64,000 nucleotides of DNA from Stenocarpella maydis (GCA_002270565.1 NQMI01000021.1:413434-477433); one strand, 5' to 3'. Counted from the stretch's first letter, positions 35,153 to 47,604 are shown. Notes: generated from the letters alone by a model not told the origin. Program-made: numbers and translations.

Positions 35153-35488
35153 CTGATTTTCAGAGTATCAGCATAACAGACGTTGCTGCTCGGCTCGGGC
35201 GCGTATCACCGGGTAATTTACTAAAGCGCCAGGGAACCCCAGCCTTTGTATCAACAGTGCAACATAAGGTCGTCATCCAGGCTGCCGTCAACGTGTCCGA
35301 AATACCGATGTTATAAGGCATCTGAGTAGACCATCCGGGTCTCTAGGCCGCCATCCTTCGATCCCGCAACCGTCTCTGAGTCCGGGATTAAAGTGCACCA
35401 GGACTCAACACGCCGTTGGTACATCTCTCGGGGTGCAAATTTCGCCCGCTCGGTTTGTGAGGAGTCAGCAGACACCTAGGGTTAGGGT
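35153..35488. other. Decayed spacer with a telomere-type motif
   Basis: No gene. TAGGGTTAGGGTT occurs at 35477-35489, directly before the LTR-like stretch; the same hexamer pair is found at 31900-31911. Confidence 0.5.
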
Positions 35489-35722
35489 TGTAAACCCAGC
35501 TCACCCGTGCTTACTGGATGATTGGTGAGTAATAGTGAGCCAAAGTGAGCTGCTATAAGCTTAGGTAAGCCTAAGGAAGCAACAACTAAAGAGTTAGAAT
35601 ATATAAGGATATAATTATTACTATAATAGATAGCTTTTATAGAATAAACTCTGTAACTTATTATTTAAAGTTTGTAATATCTTTCCTCCCAGAAGAGGGC
35701 CATATTATACTAACCCCCCAGT
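35489..35722 (+). mobile_element. Possible solo LTR relic, AT-rich
   Basis: The stretch begins TTGTAAACCCAG and becomes increasingly AT-rich. It has a TATA-type sequence (GAATATATAAGG near 35598), then a polyadenylation-type AGAATAAACT near 35641, and ends about 70 bases later near ATACTAAC. Promoter followed by polyadenylation signal within roughly 230 bases is the layout of a small LTR. No second LTR or internal region is attached, so it would be a solo LTR. The assignment is tentative. Confidence 0.35.
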
Positions 35723-35734
35723 CACGGACCGGAC

Positions 35735-35785
35735 TACCCCTCAAGCTCCTCCAGCCCACGCCTGTCCGGGGAACAGGGGGGGGTT
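35735..35785 (+). repeat. Short direct repeat, copy 2
   Basis: AAGCTCCTCCAGCCCACG, then CCTGTCCGGGGAACAG and a G run; this is the partner of the copy at 34590-34640 in the same orientation. Confidence 0.55.
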
Positions 35786-36609
35786 GAACAAAGTAGCAGT
35801 GCAGCTGCTCGCCACCGCGAGAGTCATTATCCATGAAAAAACATACGACTCCAGCCAGTGATCAAGTCTTCGGTTCGGCCGTGTGTCACCGTTCCAGTCT
35901 CAATCCTCACTTTGCCGTGCAAACATCTGGTCCGGCCTCGGCCATGAGAAGCTGTCAGCAATGCCCCCGTCTCAAGTCTGGAGGGAAAGACCCGGCTGAG
36001 TGCACATCACCGGTGGGTGCTCACGCGATATCCATAGGGTATCACACAAATACAGCACTTCTCTTCCCTGGTCTGGAGTACCAGTCTTCAGTCCTCCCAT
36101 GTAACGTAGGCTATGTCCATGATTATATCATTTGTAGTAGTCGTAGTCGCTCACGAAGCCCAGCCTTGCCTCGCATCCCGTCACTGTTCTGGTTCGATTC
36201 ATGGTCTATTCATGTCTCTGTCCACACTCCGTAACCGATTCTCTGCTGCCACCTGTAGAAGGAAAGAAGAGGGAAAATACTTCTAGGCTCCTGGCCGACA
36301 GTGGGCGCCTCGTTGTGATCGTAATGCCCACCATAATTCCGCTCACCGTCCCTTCTCCCCCAATCATTCTGCATGTGTTACAGTTCGAGAAGCCTTCTCC
36401 CCCAGCTTCTTTCCGCGCCAGACTCGTACTCCCAAACCATCAGTATGTGAATGTTCTATGATGTAATTTCCAGTGGAGAGTGGCGTGGCCGCAATGTTTG
36501 GTGCCGCGAGCACTCAGTGTGGTGTTTCCAAACACCAAGGCAATGCCCCCCCCCCCCCAGCCGCCGCGCCTTTCCCTCATCTGTCAATCTTCCGGGTAGC
36601 CTTAGCCGC
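35786..36609. other. Intergenic, 3' side of UBC12
   Basis: No supported gene. A C-homopolymer of about 12 bases lies at 36546-36558, close to the 3' end of UBC12. Confidence 0.4.
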
Positions 36610-37167
36610 TCACTTCAGCACCCGGTCGAAGTTGACACCCTTGATGGAGCCGCCGGCCATGCTGGAACGGACGTTACGCTTGAAGCCCTCGCGGTTGTTG
36701 CGCAGGTCCTCGGCGGCCTCCTTGTTGAGGGGGTCGCTGGCATTGGGCTCGAGGAACAGGAACTGCAGGCCCACGATGACGGCGTTGAGGTTGAGCACGG
36801 GCTTCCAGTCCTCGCGCAGGATGTTGAGGCACACCTTGCCCTCGAGGTCGATGTTTGGGTGGTAGATCGTCTGGGTGCAGCGCACCTTGGGCGGCTCGTG
36901 CGGGAAGTTCTGGTTGATGTCGAAGTCGAAGGTGAAGCGCCCGCCCCGGTACATGCCCTCGTCCGGCTCGATCGTCAGCACGAACCGCAGGATATTGTCC
37001 GGGTCCGGGAACTCGGTCCGCATCGTCGTACCCAACGACAGCTCCGACAGATCCTTTTGCACCCGCAGCTGCGCGGCTGTCACCTTCTTCTTCTTCCCCC
37101 CCGCCGCCGCGCCCTCTGCCGCGTCGGCCTTCTGCTGCTCCTTCTTGATCGACCATATCTTCAACAT
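36610..37167 (-). CDS. UBC12: NEDD8-conjugating enzyme E2, UBC12
   Basis: An intronless frame of 185 residues, the normal UBC12 length. The E2 fold is complete: PHEPPKVRCTQTIYHPNIDLEGKVCLNILREDWKP holds the HPN motif and the catalytic Cys113, which forms the thioester with NEDD8/Rub1. The N-terminus MLKIWSIKKEQQKADAAEG is the Ubc12-specific extension that docks onto the NEDD8 E1; in UBC12 proteins this tail distinguishes them from ubiquitin E2s. A Lys-rich GGKKKKVTAAQLRVQKDL links it to the core. Its product modifies cullins and so activates SCF-type ubiquitin ligases. It is transcribed in the same direction as ILV5 and the chitin synthase. All expected residues are present. Confidence 0.96.
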   Translation of the reverse strand: MLKIWSIKKEQQKADAAEGAAAGGKKKKVTAAQLRVQKDLSELSLGTTMRTEFPDPDNILRFVLTIEPDEGMYRGGRFTFDFDINQNFPHEPPKVRCTQTIYHPNIDLEGKVCLNILREDWKPVLNLNAVIVGLQFLFLEPNASDPLNKEAAEDLRNNREGFKRNVRSSMAGGSIKGVNFDRVLK

Positions 37168-38160
37168 CTTGCCCGCCTATGTTGGGTGGCCGCCCCAGGT
37201 CTCTTATGCGGTGTTTCTGAGATTCTTGGATGGAGTTGATGGAGTGTTAGGGTGCGAGTGTCGCGTGCGAGAGGGGTGGGGAATCGCGAGAGGGTCACTG
37301 CACTGGTATTGATGACGTGCCCCTGGAAGAGGTTGAGCGGTTCGAGTGGTGCCTGGGATGGAGACGTCAAGCCAGGTGGATGATAAAAGGGTTCGAGAGT
37401 ATGTAAATTACGAAGTAGTCGAATAACAAGCCCAATGTCTGGAGACTCGAGTCTGGGGTGTTTGCTATTCAGGGTGACGGGTTGGGTGTTGGTTGGTGCC
37501 TGAGGGAGTCGGAGGCGAGTGTGTCTGTGCCTGTCTCGGGCTTACAGAGCCTCGAACGGGGGTTCACAGATAAGATAAACCCGTCCAAACCCTACATAGT
37601 ACACCCCAAAACATCACCTCCAAAAGCAACTGCCCGAATAAAACGAACTGGGAGATTAGGGGTAAAATAAAGAAAGTTGGAGGATTAAGAACATGAACAA
37701 CATTGGTTTCAAGATTATGCATTTTGGGCTATGAAAAATTCCCAGTCCCGCCTGTAGAGAACAAAGTAAAAACTCTCGTAGAACGCCGTCGTCAATATGC
37801 TCCTGCTTTTCTCGCCACCAATGTAATAGTATCCATGTCCACCACAGCCTGCAAAGAGGCAGTCTCAGATGCTCCAGATGATCCCCGAGCCTCCATCCCA
37901 CCCCTTTGCTCTAATCCGCTGAACCACAGGATAGGCCGCTATGCAGTATGCATAGCTGAAAGAAATCAAAGGTCCCCCCTTACAGGGCCCAGTGGCCAGC
38001 CCGCAATGCCATGTGTTCGCCGGGGGGTTGCTGTCTTTACTATAAAAAACAGTTTACCCTTTAATCCAGCCTGACTGAGAAGCAGATTTCGTTTCTCATC
38101 GTGTAAATGCATCGATGCCGCACCAGATGACCTGGAAGTCCTACAGTACAGGACGTGCGC
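37168..38160. other. Intergenic between UBC12 and chitin synthase
   Basis: UBC12 promoter side and chitin-synthase 3' flank. No supported frame and no strong repeats seen. Confidence 0.4.
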
Positions 38161-41100
38161 TTACCGTCTGGCGAAGCAGCACATGATACCCGTCTTACCC
38201 AGGAACCAGCAGAAACCAATGAAACGAATAATGGACAGGAACGCAGTAGCGTACAGAAGGACCTTGAAGAACCAAGCGGTACGTGCGGTTGAGTTTGTCT
38301 GTAATTACCGGTTAGTGTTACGTGTTCAAGAACAGACAGGTCAGCGAGGATATGTAGGTGGTAACTTACGCCAATACCCAGGCCGTTGAAGTTGTCCGAG
38401 GTGATGACGACTGCCAAGAGACAGTTGGAGAACAGCCAAGAAGCGACCAGACCCGTTCGGAAAGATTTGTAGCCATCCTCGAGGTCGGGCTTCTCGTCCT
38501 CGGGCTCCTCCTTAAAAGGTGCAAGCGCACGCCTGACCGTCTGCTCGAACTGGCTGTCAATATCCTCCTGTGGCTTCTCGATTTCCTCAATGGCTGGGCC
38601 GTCACCCTTGTCGTCCTTGACAATGTTGGCAGACGGGAGCGCCTCGGTCTTGTCGGACCCCTTGGTACCCCAAGAAACATCGTGCCAGTTGTTGAATGCG
38701 TAGACCATGAGAATGTTGATGTAGGTCGACATGAGCAGCAGGTAGTAAGGGTACGAGTGGAACATGTGCCACGGGTCCAGGTACATGAACGAGGCCAGAT
38801 AATACATGCCGTAGATGGTGAACAGAGCGAGCAGCAGCACACCTCCGGTGGACTCGCCGCCGAACAAGCTCTTGAGGAAGTCGCCGGTGTTGTCCGTGTC
38901 AAGGCCAAGACCACCGTGGAAGGCACGGTAGACCAGGTAGCCAGAGTCGAAGAGGATGTAAAGCTGTATGAGGGCGAAGACGCAGAATGAGGCAATGTAA
39001 GTGTACTTGGAACCCTTGGGTCTGTTACCCAGGGCCAGAATGAACTGCAGGATGACGAAGCCGAGGTACAGATACTTCAGGACGGCGTTGAAGTAAGGAG
39101 TGACGGTATTGCCGAAAGGCCAGCCGACAGCATCGGAGAGTGCGTTCGCCTGACCCTGGGGGTTGCCCACCAGGTCCATGATGACCGAGGTGGTAAGCCA
39201 GTAGGACGACAGAGAGAACCAGGAGAAGACCAGGTTGGCCAAGTTGTAGAGAGCCTGGACGTGGAAGAAGAACATGCGGATGATGTTGTGGCCGGACTTG
39301 TACATACGGCCAAAGTGCATGGACGAGTACAAACTAGCGGCAAACGAACCGTTGAGCCATCGTCGACGCTGGGAGATGAACTCGGGAGCACCTTCGGGAA
39401 CATCAGTCTCACCCTTGGCCGCCTTGATGTAGCTCAAGTGCCACTTCTGGCCGGCCTTGGCGACCAGCTCGAAACAGAGGATACGATCCTCGGCCAAGAA
39501 CATGTTCTTCTTGAAAATGTTCATGCCGTCGATGCCCTTCTTACCCAGAAGTTTGGAGAGCGTGTGGTCACCGTGGAAGTACTGCTCCAGGGGACGGCCC
39601 ATGATGGCTCGGAACCGGTAGGCCGAGAAGGCACCGGGCAACACACTAACGTAGCCGAAGGCACTCTCCAGGGGCTTATCCAGAATGTTGGAGATCTTGT
39701 ACTCGAAGTTCTGGACGGCAACGAGCGGGTTCAAAAGTTTCCTGCCGTTTTTGCCAAGCATAGCATGAATCTCACCACAAGCACCACCGAGATCCTTGTC
39801 GTTGTAGAAACCCTCCCACAGGGCGAGGAGCGACCGGGGGCTGGGCTTGGTACCGGCGTCGAGCAGGATGCAGACCTCGGGGTTCAGGATGCGGCCGAAG
39901 CCGTTGAACAACCAACGATGAGAGTTGATCTTCTTGCTGTTCTGGGCCTTGACGCAGAAAATCATCTGCACAGGGGGCAGGGTCTGAGGGCTGTCGTCGA
40001 GAGGCCGGATGAGCTGCTGGTTAGGGGTGACCGACAGCTGTGTGGTGTACTCGAAAATGTGGGCGACGGTGGGCTCGCCATTGACGTCCTTCTTGATGAC
40101 ACCGTCCTGGAATACACCAATTGTGGCCAGGACATCCAGGGCGTTCTTGTCCGTCTTTCCGATACCGTCAAAGACCATGCAGACGACAATCTTCTGCCAG
40201 GCGGGGCCACCCTTGTTCCAGAAGGTGGACTTCTTGAGGTTGACAATGTCGCGGATGTTCTGCATGACACCGTGCAGTGTTCTGGCGAGGAGGACCTTGT
40301 CCTCGTTGTAGTATGTGATGGCGATACAGAGCTCAGTGTGGCGGTTGTACATGCGAGGCCGCAAGTCGTAGCCGTTCTTGAGGGTGAAGTCGTTGGGGTC
40401 GCATGTCGCGGCTGTGTAGCGCATCTTGGTGAACTCCTCGTTGCCGCCCTCGACGTCGCGGTACTTGGGCTGGATGGCGTTCTTGATAGCACTTGGGACG
40501 GGGTAGTCGATACTCAGGACGGAGCCCTGGACCAGCTTGACCCTTCTGGTCTTTGACCGGCCCAGGCCGCCTCCAGTAGGCACCTGTTGGCGGTTGAGCC
40601 AGCTGTCCTCGTCGCCCCCGGTGGAAGGGGCGCGGCCGGGGTCTCCAGTTGGGAACTCGGAGTTGTAGCCAGCGGCACCGCCGTACTCGTTGCTGTAGCC
40701 ACCGGTGCCGGCGCCGGGCACGGTGGTGGGGGCATTGGGGGCATAAGACTCGGTCAAGCTGTAGGCGGAGACGGGGCGGGCAGGAGGGGTTGCGGTGCCC
40801 CCAAGACGATCTTGCTCGTACATGGTCGAGCCTTGGCTCAGAAGAGAGCGCTGAGCGTCGTCTTCGTGCTCGTTCTCAGGGGGCAGGTGGTACTGCGGCG
40901 CGAAAGGAGCGTTAGAGGACCGTGGTTACAGTTGCTCAGGATCATCAGGGACCAAAAGTGGGGTCGAGGAGGAGTAGCAGGAGAGGCAGGATGGGAGTCT
41001 GGTCAAAGGACCAGAGGCACGGCACGGCAGGGCAGGTCGGGTCAAGTTAAGGCAAGGATCGCGGTGGGAATCGGGGTGAAGCAGCAGCAGATGTAGTGAT

Positions 41101-41227
41101 GAACAAACAGGGGGGGGGGAGGAGTGGCAGTTAGGAAAGGAGCTTTGTGACGAACGCCTGCTGGGTTTTGGCTGAGGTCCTGCATGCCATGGCTATTGTA
41201 GCCATCGTTATGGCCGTTGTACGCCAT
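38161..41227 (-). CDS. Class III chitin synthase
   Basis: Three exons (41227-41156, 40892-38370, 38298-38161) give 910 residues, the usual size for class III, a class found only in filamentous fungi. The enzyme transfers GlcNAc from UDP-GlcNAc to growing chitin at the plasma membrane of hyphal tips. Exon 1 encodes [14 protein letters not shown]..., a Tyr/Gly/Asn-rich start. The catalytic core carries [21 protein letters not shown] and SWGTKGSDK, all the landmark motifs of division 1 synthases. Several membrane segments follow. The last exon restores the typical end ([15 protein letters not shown]). Intron 1 is 263 bases with a GTTCGT donor and intron 2 is 71 bases (GTAAGT...ACAG). Reading through intron 2 instead gives an aberrant long tail, so the spliced end is preferred. 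Exon 1 is chosen from its family-like sequence and matching phase. Confidence 0.95.
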
Positions 41228-43572
41228 ATTGGGCAACCGTGTGTCCAGGAGCTGGCTAGGTCGACGGCCGTTTCGATTATTTTAAGCGGGTCGAGTGACT
41301 GGACCGCTCCACGCTTTGTGTCCGGTAGAGGTCCAATGGGGTCCGGACGAGAGTGAATTGGCTGGGGTTGGCTGGGGTTGGCAGCCTTGGGATTGCTGGT
41401 GATGATGATTGTAATAAGGCGGAAAAGGGGGAACCGGCGATACTTGGGATGGGATGGGGACGGTCGAGCAGTCGCGTGCAATGCAATGCAGTGCGGAACG
41501 GGTGACGGGCGACGGGCGACGGAGACAAAGGAGCTCCTGTCCTTGCTTGTGCCTGCTGCCGGACTGGGAAGTCTAAAAAGGAGGCACCCGCTTCTCCACG
41601 CCAAGGGGATGGATGGATGGCGAGGCAAGGTTGGTGGATGGTTGGTGTGCCGACCCGGGCAAGCGAATGGCAGGCGATCCAGAGAACAAGCACAATAGCT
41701 GTGATGTGCAGAAACCAAAAATGGTTTTTGAGGTGAGAAGCGAAGTGAAATATCTTATTGCTCTGCCGGTCAGGAAGCACCCGAGAGGAAGAGGAAGGAA
41801 AAAGAGGAAAAAGGGTCCCCTTCTGGTCCCGATCCTGGCTGGGGCTGGTCCGAGAGAGGCCAACAACTACTCGCGTGTCTGTGCCCTGGGTGTGTGTATG
41901 GGTGTGCCTGTGCGTGTGATGTGGTCTGCCTGGCTTAGCAAAAAGGGGAGCAGTGCGAAGAAGAAAATAAAAAATTAAAAATTAAAAGGAGGTTCCGCAT
42001 AAAAGCGACCACTAGGAGAGCATCGGGACGACATAACTGTGGCTTAGGACTGGGGCAGGTTCGGCCCAGGAAATACCCAAGGGGTCTGTCCATATTGCTG
42101 TGCTGTCGGTTCTCAACACCATCCGTCCATTCATCGATCCCTCCTCCATTCGTCCAATCCTGTCTGGCATAAACTCTGTTGGCCTTAGTACCACCCGTTC
42201 TGTGCCACCCACCACCAACCAGCCCCCCTCCACCGGTGCTGGCGAGACATCATAGGCCACACCGTCCCATCACTTGCCCGTCCCAAGTATGTGGGAGGCC
42301 ACATCTGGCTTGGGGCATGATGAATTCCAAGCAGGGGCACCCTCCTTCAAGCTGCCTACCATGACGGCAGTGACGGCTGGGCAGGCTACGAGACGAGGCC
42401 GGACACGACAGCGACGTCACTGCCTCCCAGCCTGTAACCTCAAACGCCCGACCCCTGGTCCCTACTATACATGTTGTAGTCTATTATGTATTAGCTATAG
42501 CTATGTGTGCAGTCGTGCAGGCACAAGCCTCGATGTTTGCCCAGGGAGCACTGGAGAAATTGAGGATGTTGATGTGAGATTGCAGATTTCACGGAGCTTG
42601 TTAACGGCATATACTCCTTCTGTCTATCACATCAACAATAACAGATCGAACTAGGAGCGGCCCAGATGCCGGCACCTGGCCTAGGACAGTTCTCTCCTGG
42701 CCTTGTCCCNCCCCACCCCCCCCCCCGGAGACGTTACCACCTGCGCGGTCCGAGGAACTCCAAAGTTCGTTTGGGTGAAGAAGTCGAGCGTTCGAAGAAA
42801 CATAAAAGATACACATCATCACCATCCGGTGGAGAAAAATGCAGGGAAATGGTGTCAAGTACTTCCCCACAGCTTCTGTCTTGCCAATCTTCCATTCTGG
42901 AACAGCTCCATAGCTTCTGAGATCTTCACTCACGGGGGGAAAAAGAAGCAAAATCAAGGGCCCCGACAATCCGTCTGTGTCTGTCCCTTCCGGTATCAGG
43001 CCGTCAAACTGTCTAGACTATATGGACTGTCATGTTGTCTACGCATCTATGTCGGTATGTAGATTGCCTGTGTACATAAATAAGTTTGTCCCTCCGGACC
43101 CCTCAGACCCTCCAAGCCCCCATGGGCCCCCTATTCCGTGCTGATCGCAACTTGAGACCCTGGGGATGGCCGCTGCCATCTGCCAATCTCGTTCGAGGAG
43201 CACGCGGTGCCTCCCGGGATCATATTCCAGACTGTGCCCGGTTTTCCGCACAAACCTTGGCCACGCAGCCACACCAGATAGTGAAGACCCCCCCTTCTGA
43301 AACAAGCCGCCCACTTTGGCAGCTCGCCCACACCGCTCTGCTGGACGCAGCCCCCCCTCCCGCCCCCTTCTACGTGCCGAGCTAAGCTGGTCTCCACCGG
43401 CACGCAGCCAGCAGGTGTTCAGCGGCCAGGGACAACGTGGACAGCGGCTATCAACCGCGACGAGACACGGGCATAAGAGGGCAGAGACACCAACCTCGTG
43501 GGCCGCCGTTGAGCAGCGATCAACATGACACCTTTGCCGCCCTCTCGCTAGCCTGAGGCGACGCAATTCGTC

Positions 43573-43595
43573 CACACTACACTACACTACACTAC
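43573..43595. repeat. (CTACA)n pentanucleotide repeat
   Basis: Four to five CTACA units in non-coding DNA. Confidence 0.85.
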
Positions 43596-44332
43596 TCCTC
43601 CCCGCCCGACGGGGGAGCGGCCGGCCCACATGCCTGCAGGCCCAGTTCCCAATTTTGCTTGAATTGGCCATCTCTGGACTATTTGGCCGCTGAAATCTAC
43701 AGGTGAGAGAGGCGACATTTGGAGCCAAAAATAGAAGCATGCGCCTCCCAGAGGGCCAGGGAAGGTCTTTGGGGTGGCTCGTGTCGACGGTCGCCAGCTT
43801 CCGCCCTATACCCTATCCGGCATGTTCAATCAGGCTGTACCTCGCTGCTTCGCCAGGCCATGACAGGTGAGCGGCATCGTGTCTGCGTGTCTGGATTTTC
43901 TGGGTTTTTCTCGATCCCTTGATATTTCCCGCGGCGTCTCAGGGACTTCGTGGCCAATGTCCACCCACCCGTCTGCAGCATATCCCTGCCAGACAGAATC
44001 ACAGAAATCCAGTCGGCAAGACAGACGGACGGAGAGGGAGTAGAGCCAAAGCAACTTTGTCTCAGGGAACATCTGCCAGCCGGACTACTCGTGCATGCGT
44101 GGAAAATGGCTCACCTCAGCGCATTCACCGCGAGGGATCTCGCAGAGCATGTTGGCGATCCAGCGCGACTTCTGCGACAGCCACTGCTGGGAAAGCCTCT
44201 CTCCTGACACGTCTGCCCGGCGCTGGTCCCGGCCTGAACTCAGATCCTCTTGCCTGCAACTGGTGCTAATTTTGCGGGCCGGCCTTGGAGGGGCCGATAT
44301 AAGCCACAAAACCAGTGGGAAGGAGGCGTTCC

Positions 44333-44333
<1 letters not shown>

Positions 44334-44364
<31 letters not shown>
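44334..44364. repeat. (AC)n microsatellite
   Basis: About 15 uninterrupted AC units in intergenic DNA. Confidence 0.95.
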
Positions 44365-44365
<1 letters not shown>

Positions 44366-46649
44366 TGCAACAGACGAGACCAACGACATCCTGCAGACGC
44401 CCACGACTACTACGCCTTTGCCCGGCCCCGATTTTCTGCGCGGGCGTAGGAACGGGGGGTGGGCGTCCCGCGCCGGGGCAGACCGCCGGCCGGCCCTCCA
44501 TCCCGAGGAATGTTTGTGTTTCGCAGCCGGGTCTCTGACGGGGTTGATGTACCTCGCCTAGTAACCACCATGTGGCTGCGAAGGGCTAGGTCCTCGTGCG
44601 AGTGCCATGTGTTCTACTTCTCGCTACCTCCAGGCCTGCGACGCCCTCGCCGTACCTGGAAACCTCCGCTACACAGGTGCTGAGAAGGCCGGAATGGGTC
44701 TCGTCAGATCAGGGCCAGGAGGCTCGCCGCAGAACCGCTATTCGACGAGTATCCCGAGATGCCAGGCCCGAACGAGAACTTAAGGCCTATTAGCTACAAC
44801 CTGTCCAGGTATCACCTTTGCGCTGGTACTACTAGTAGTTGTTTAGATAGAGGGCCAGTAAGGGTTTCCACGCGTAGTAAGTACGGAAGAGGCATGCCAT
44901 ACGTGGTGGAAGCCACGAGATCGAGTGGGCTTCGAGACGTTTGACATGGAGACGCCTCTCAGCCACGTAGGATGGGCCAGTTCAATGGGTCTCCAACCGC
45001 AGCTGCTAACAAGTCCCAAATCCATCAAGGGAGTCGTCCCCATTGGGACTTTGCATGAAGTCATTCCAGACACAAATCCATCGACGGCCATGGTCAAGTT
45101 GCCCAGCCTGTCGGCAGCAAACTCTAAAAATGCCACAATTGGGGTGCTGACCGAGATGCCAGCCCCCTCCCTTGGCGCCTTTGTCCTCCCACGCCCACGC
45201 CCGCGGGAGCCCAGTGGTGGAACATCGCGGGGGTAGCACAAAGGCAACGCCCTCGCCTACGGCAACGCCTTTCAAGATTTCCCCGGATGGAAAAACACAG
45301 GACCTGGACCGCCCGGGCTGATCGCCGCTGCAGTGTGCACGTACACACGCGCACACGCAAATGAGCCTGTGATGCCTCCGGAGCATGCAGGGCCGGCCGT
45401 TCATCCAAACAAAGGGCGGGCACCTGAGCTGCTGGGCAGGCCCCCCCCCACCTGCGGGCCTGTGAGCGATCGGAAGCAAGGCATGAGAGGTGACTCGTCA
45501 TTGAGGATCGAGGCTGCGGCCGGCACCTCTGCGCCCCCAGGCTTTCTGGTGGCCAATGTACAGTGTACCAAGCACATCCGGCGTTCCGCATGAATTTATA
45601 CAGTGCCCAGAGCGTCTTGGTCCCATGCCAGCGGGCAGTTTTCTCGTCAACGTGCCGCAGTGATGATGAGGTTTACCCATAGTACAATGGTAAACTAAAT
45701 AGCAGCCGAGATAATAAGATCCCGGGCCGTTCTGTCAAATCTCCCCACGGCCAGAGCAGAGTGTGAGACCAAGGCAAAAAGGGTTCTGACCCTCGCGCTC
45801 TCAGTCAGCACAGAGAGCCTGCAGAAGGGTGAAATTGCAGGGGTTGGCATCATCCCGGGAACCAAGAAGACGGAGAGGTGTGGCTAACCTGAAGTGAACA
45901 AGGTCCGTCCACAAGCCGGGCACGACAGGAGGGGAAGGAAGTGCGAAATAGATTGAAAAGGGCTTGGGGATCCGCGGTTGCACGCACCTTGGACGTCGGT
46001 ACACTACTGCCATGGCAGCATGGCGGTCGATCCATCTCTGCCCCGTCCGTCGTGCCATCCAAAGCTAGCAGCCATGAGAACAGATAGAGAACCATCGAGG
46101 ACCGGCAGGGCCAAGGCGCTCTCGCCTGCTGAGCAGTGAGCAACTCTGGGCGGAGCAGAGTTCCAGATGAGTGCGAATGGTTCACGATCTCACCAACCAG
46201 AGGCGGCAGACCAGGAAGGGCTGGTCCCAGGGGACCCGCTCTGCTGGGGCCAAGGAGTCGTGCCTGAAGCAGGCTTTCAAGGTTTTGCCGGCTCGAGCTA
46301 CACTAGATTGATTGGGGTACGCGTACAGCAAATACACACTACTCGGTACATCCTGACCTCTGCACTATCAGAATCATGTGGTGGTGCAGTGCTGGGCCGT
46401 TAGCGGCCACCCGTTGTTAACCAGGGAGGAGGAAGGATGAGCAGGGGCCAGGGCCTAGACTCGAGCATTCTTTGGCGCCTGGCTTGTCGATTGTCTCTGT
46501 GCGGCGGCGGCAGAGGTACAAGCCAAGATTGAACACGGCCCCGTGATATAGCCTGGCCTCGTCGCCTATATCGTACTCCGTATGGTGCGTGTACATAGTA
46601 GACCCAATCTACCTACATCGGATGTTGCTCTGGGCTGGCTTGTCGCACC

Positions 46650-47600
46650 CACATCCACACCTGCCCTGTTGATCTGGCCAATCCACTCATCCGCCCTCGC
46701 TCGCACCACCCAAAGGCCCCAGCCTGCCCAGCCATTCCACTCCCTTCAGATTCCACCCACTCTGTCACTCACTCACTCGCTCATTCACCCGCCCGCAATC
46801 TATATTCCCGAACATCCAGTCTCATATCATAATCTCGCGCCCGTACCTGCCCATGACCTGACCTGACCCGACCCGACCTTGACCTCTCCCAAACTGGAGA
46901 TCTCGCTCGTCTCGACCTGTTGCCCCCCAACTCAAACCTCCTTGACCTGCCACCGCACCGTTCCCTTCCTCCCGCGACAACGACGACCCCAACGCAACGC
47001 AGCAGAACGGCCAGTCCCAGCTGCACATGGGTTTCCTCTCGGGATAGGCTGACTTGACTGTCTCGACTCCTCTGACCATCGCCGTCGCCATCTATCGTTC
47101 TCTTCGCCTTCCCAGGAGCTAGTCCTCCTAGTCGCTCGCTTTTTACCCTCGCTTTCTCAGCCCGCTCGTTTCTGGTTTTCTCCGCCCTTGAAACAAACTC
47201 CCCTTTTCCCCAACGACCCCTTTCACGAACGATTCCGACGACGACACACAAAGACGCCTTGCACTCGCTCGAGTTCCAACACGTTCCTTTTTGCCACTCA
47301 TCACTCTGTTCCTCGAGAGTCACAATTCTCGCAGGATACCAAAGGACAGTACCGCACCGTGCAGGAGCGCGTGTGAGCATCCTATTTAAAGAATAAGCAG
47401 CCTCGCCAAGCCCCAGCTGAAGGGGCGCCGTCCGTCTGGCCCCCGTGGTCAAACCTGTCTGATCCTCGACCCGGATCTGCGCTTGCCTTGCTCACCTACT
47501 TGTCGATCTTCTCACGAGTCGAGCCCAATTGAATCTACCATCTCGAACATCCCCTCAGTGCCTAGCTGTTGAGCCCATCCCCCAGTCCCGCGTCGTACGT
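46650..47600 (+). promoter_or_regulatory. Pyrimidine-rich promoter/5' leader of OPY2
   Basis: C/T-rich text with repeated CACTCACTC, TCCCC and CTTTTC runs, of the kind often found just upstream of transcription starts in filamentous ascomycetes. No TATA box is obvious near the gene, and the transcription start cannot be placed from sequence alone. Confidence 0.35.
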
Positions 47601-47604
47601 CACG

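Larger units (their letters stand above)
41228..47604. other. 6.4-kb intergenic region between chitin synthase and OPY2
   Basis: No gene with family support. The left part is the chitin-synthase promoter and leader, with an AT-rich stretch at 41960-41995. One undetermined base (N) lies at 42710, inside a C-homopolymer. A CTACA repeat is at 43573-43595 and an (AC)n tract at 44334-44364. Frames at 43039-43575, 44843-45247 and 44925-45236 are open on opposite strands and are not convincing. From about 46650 to 47600 the plus strand becomes pyrimidine-rich, consistent with a long promoter and 5' leader for OPY2. Confidence 0.5.

Noticed and set aside
39261..40556. 431-codon plus-strand open frame
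   Set aside because: It lies entirely opposite the chitin-synthase core and has the composition of a reverse-complement shadow.
43039..43575. 178-codon minus-strand open frame
   Set aside because: Other phases are open too, and it carries translated repeat sequence; no recognisable domain.
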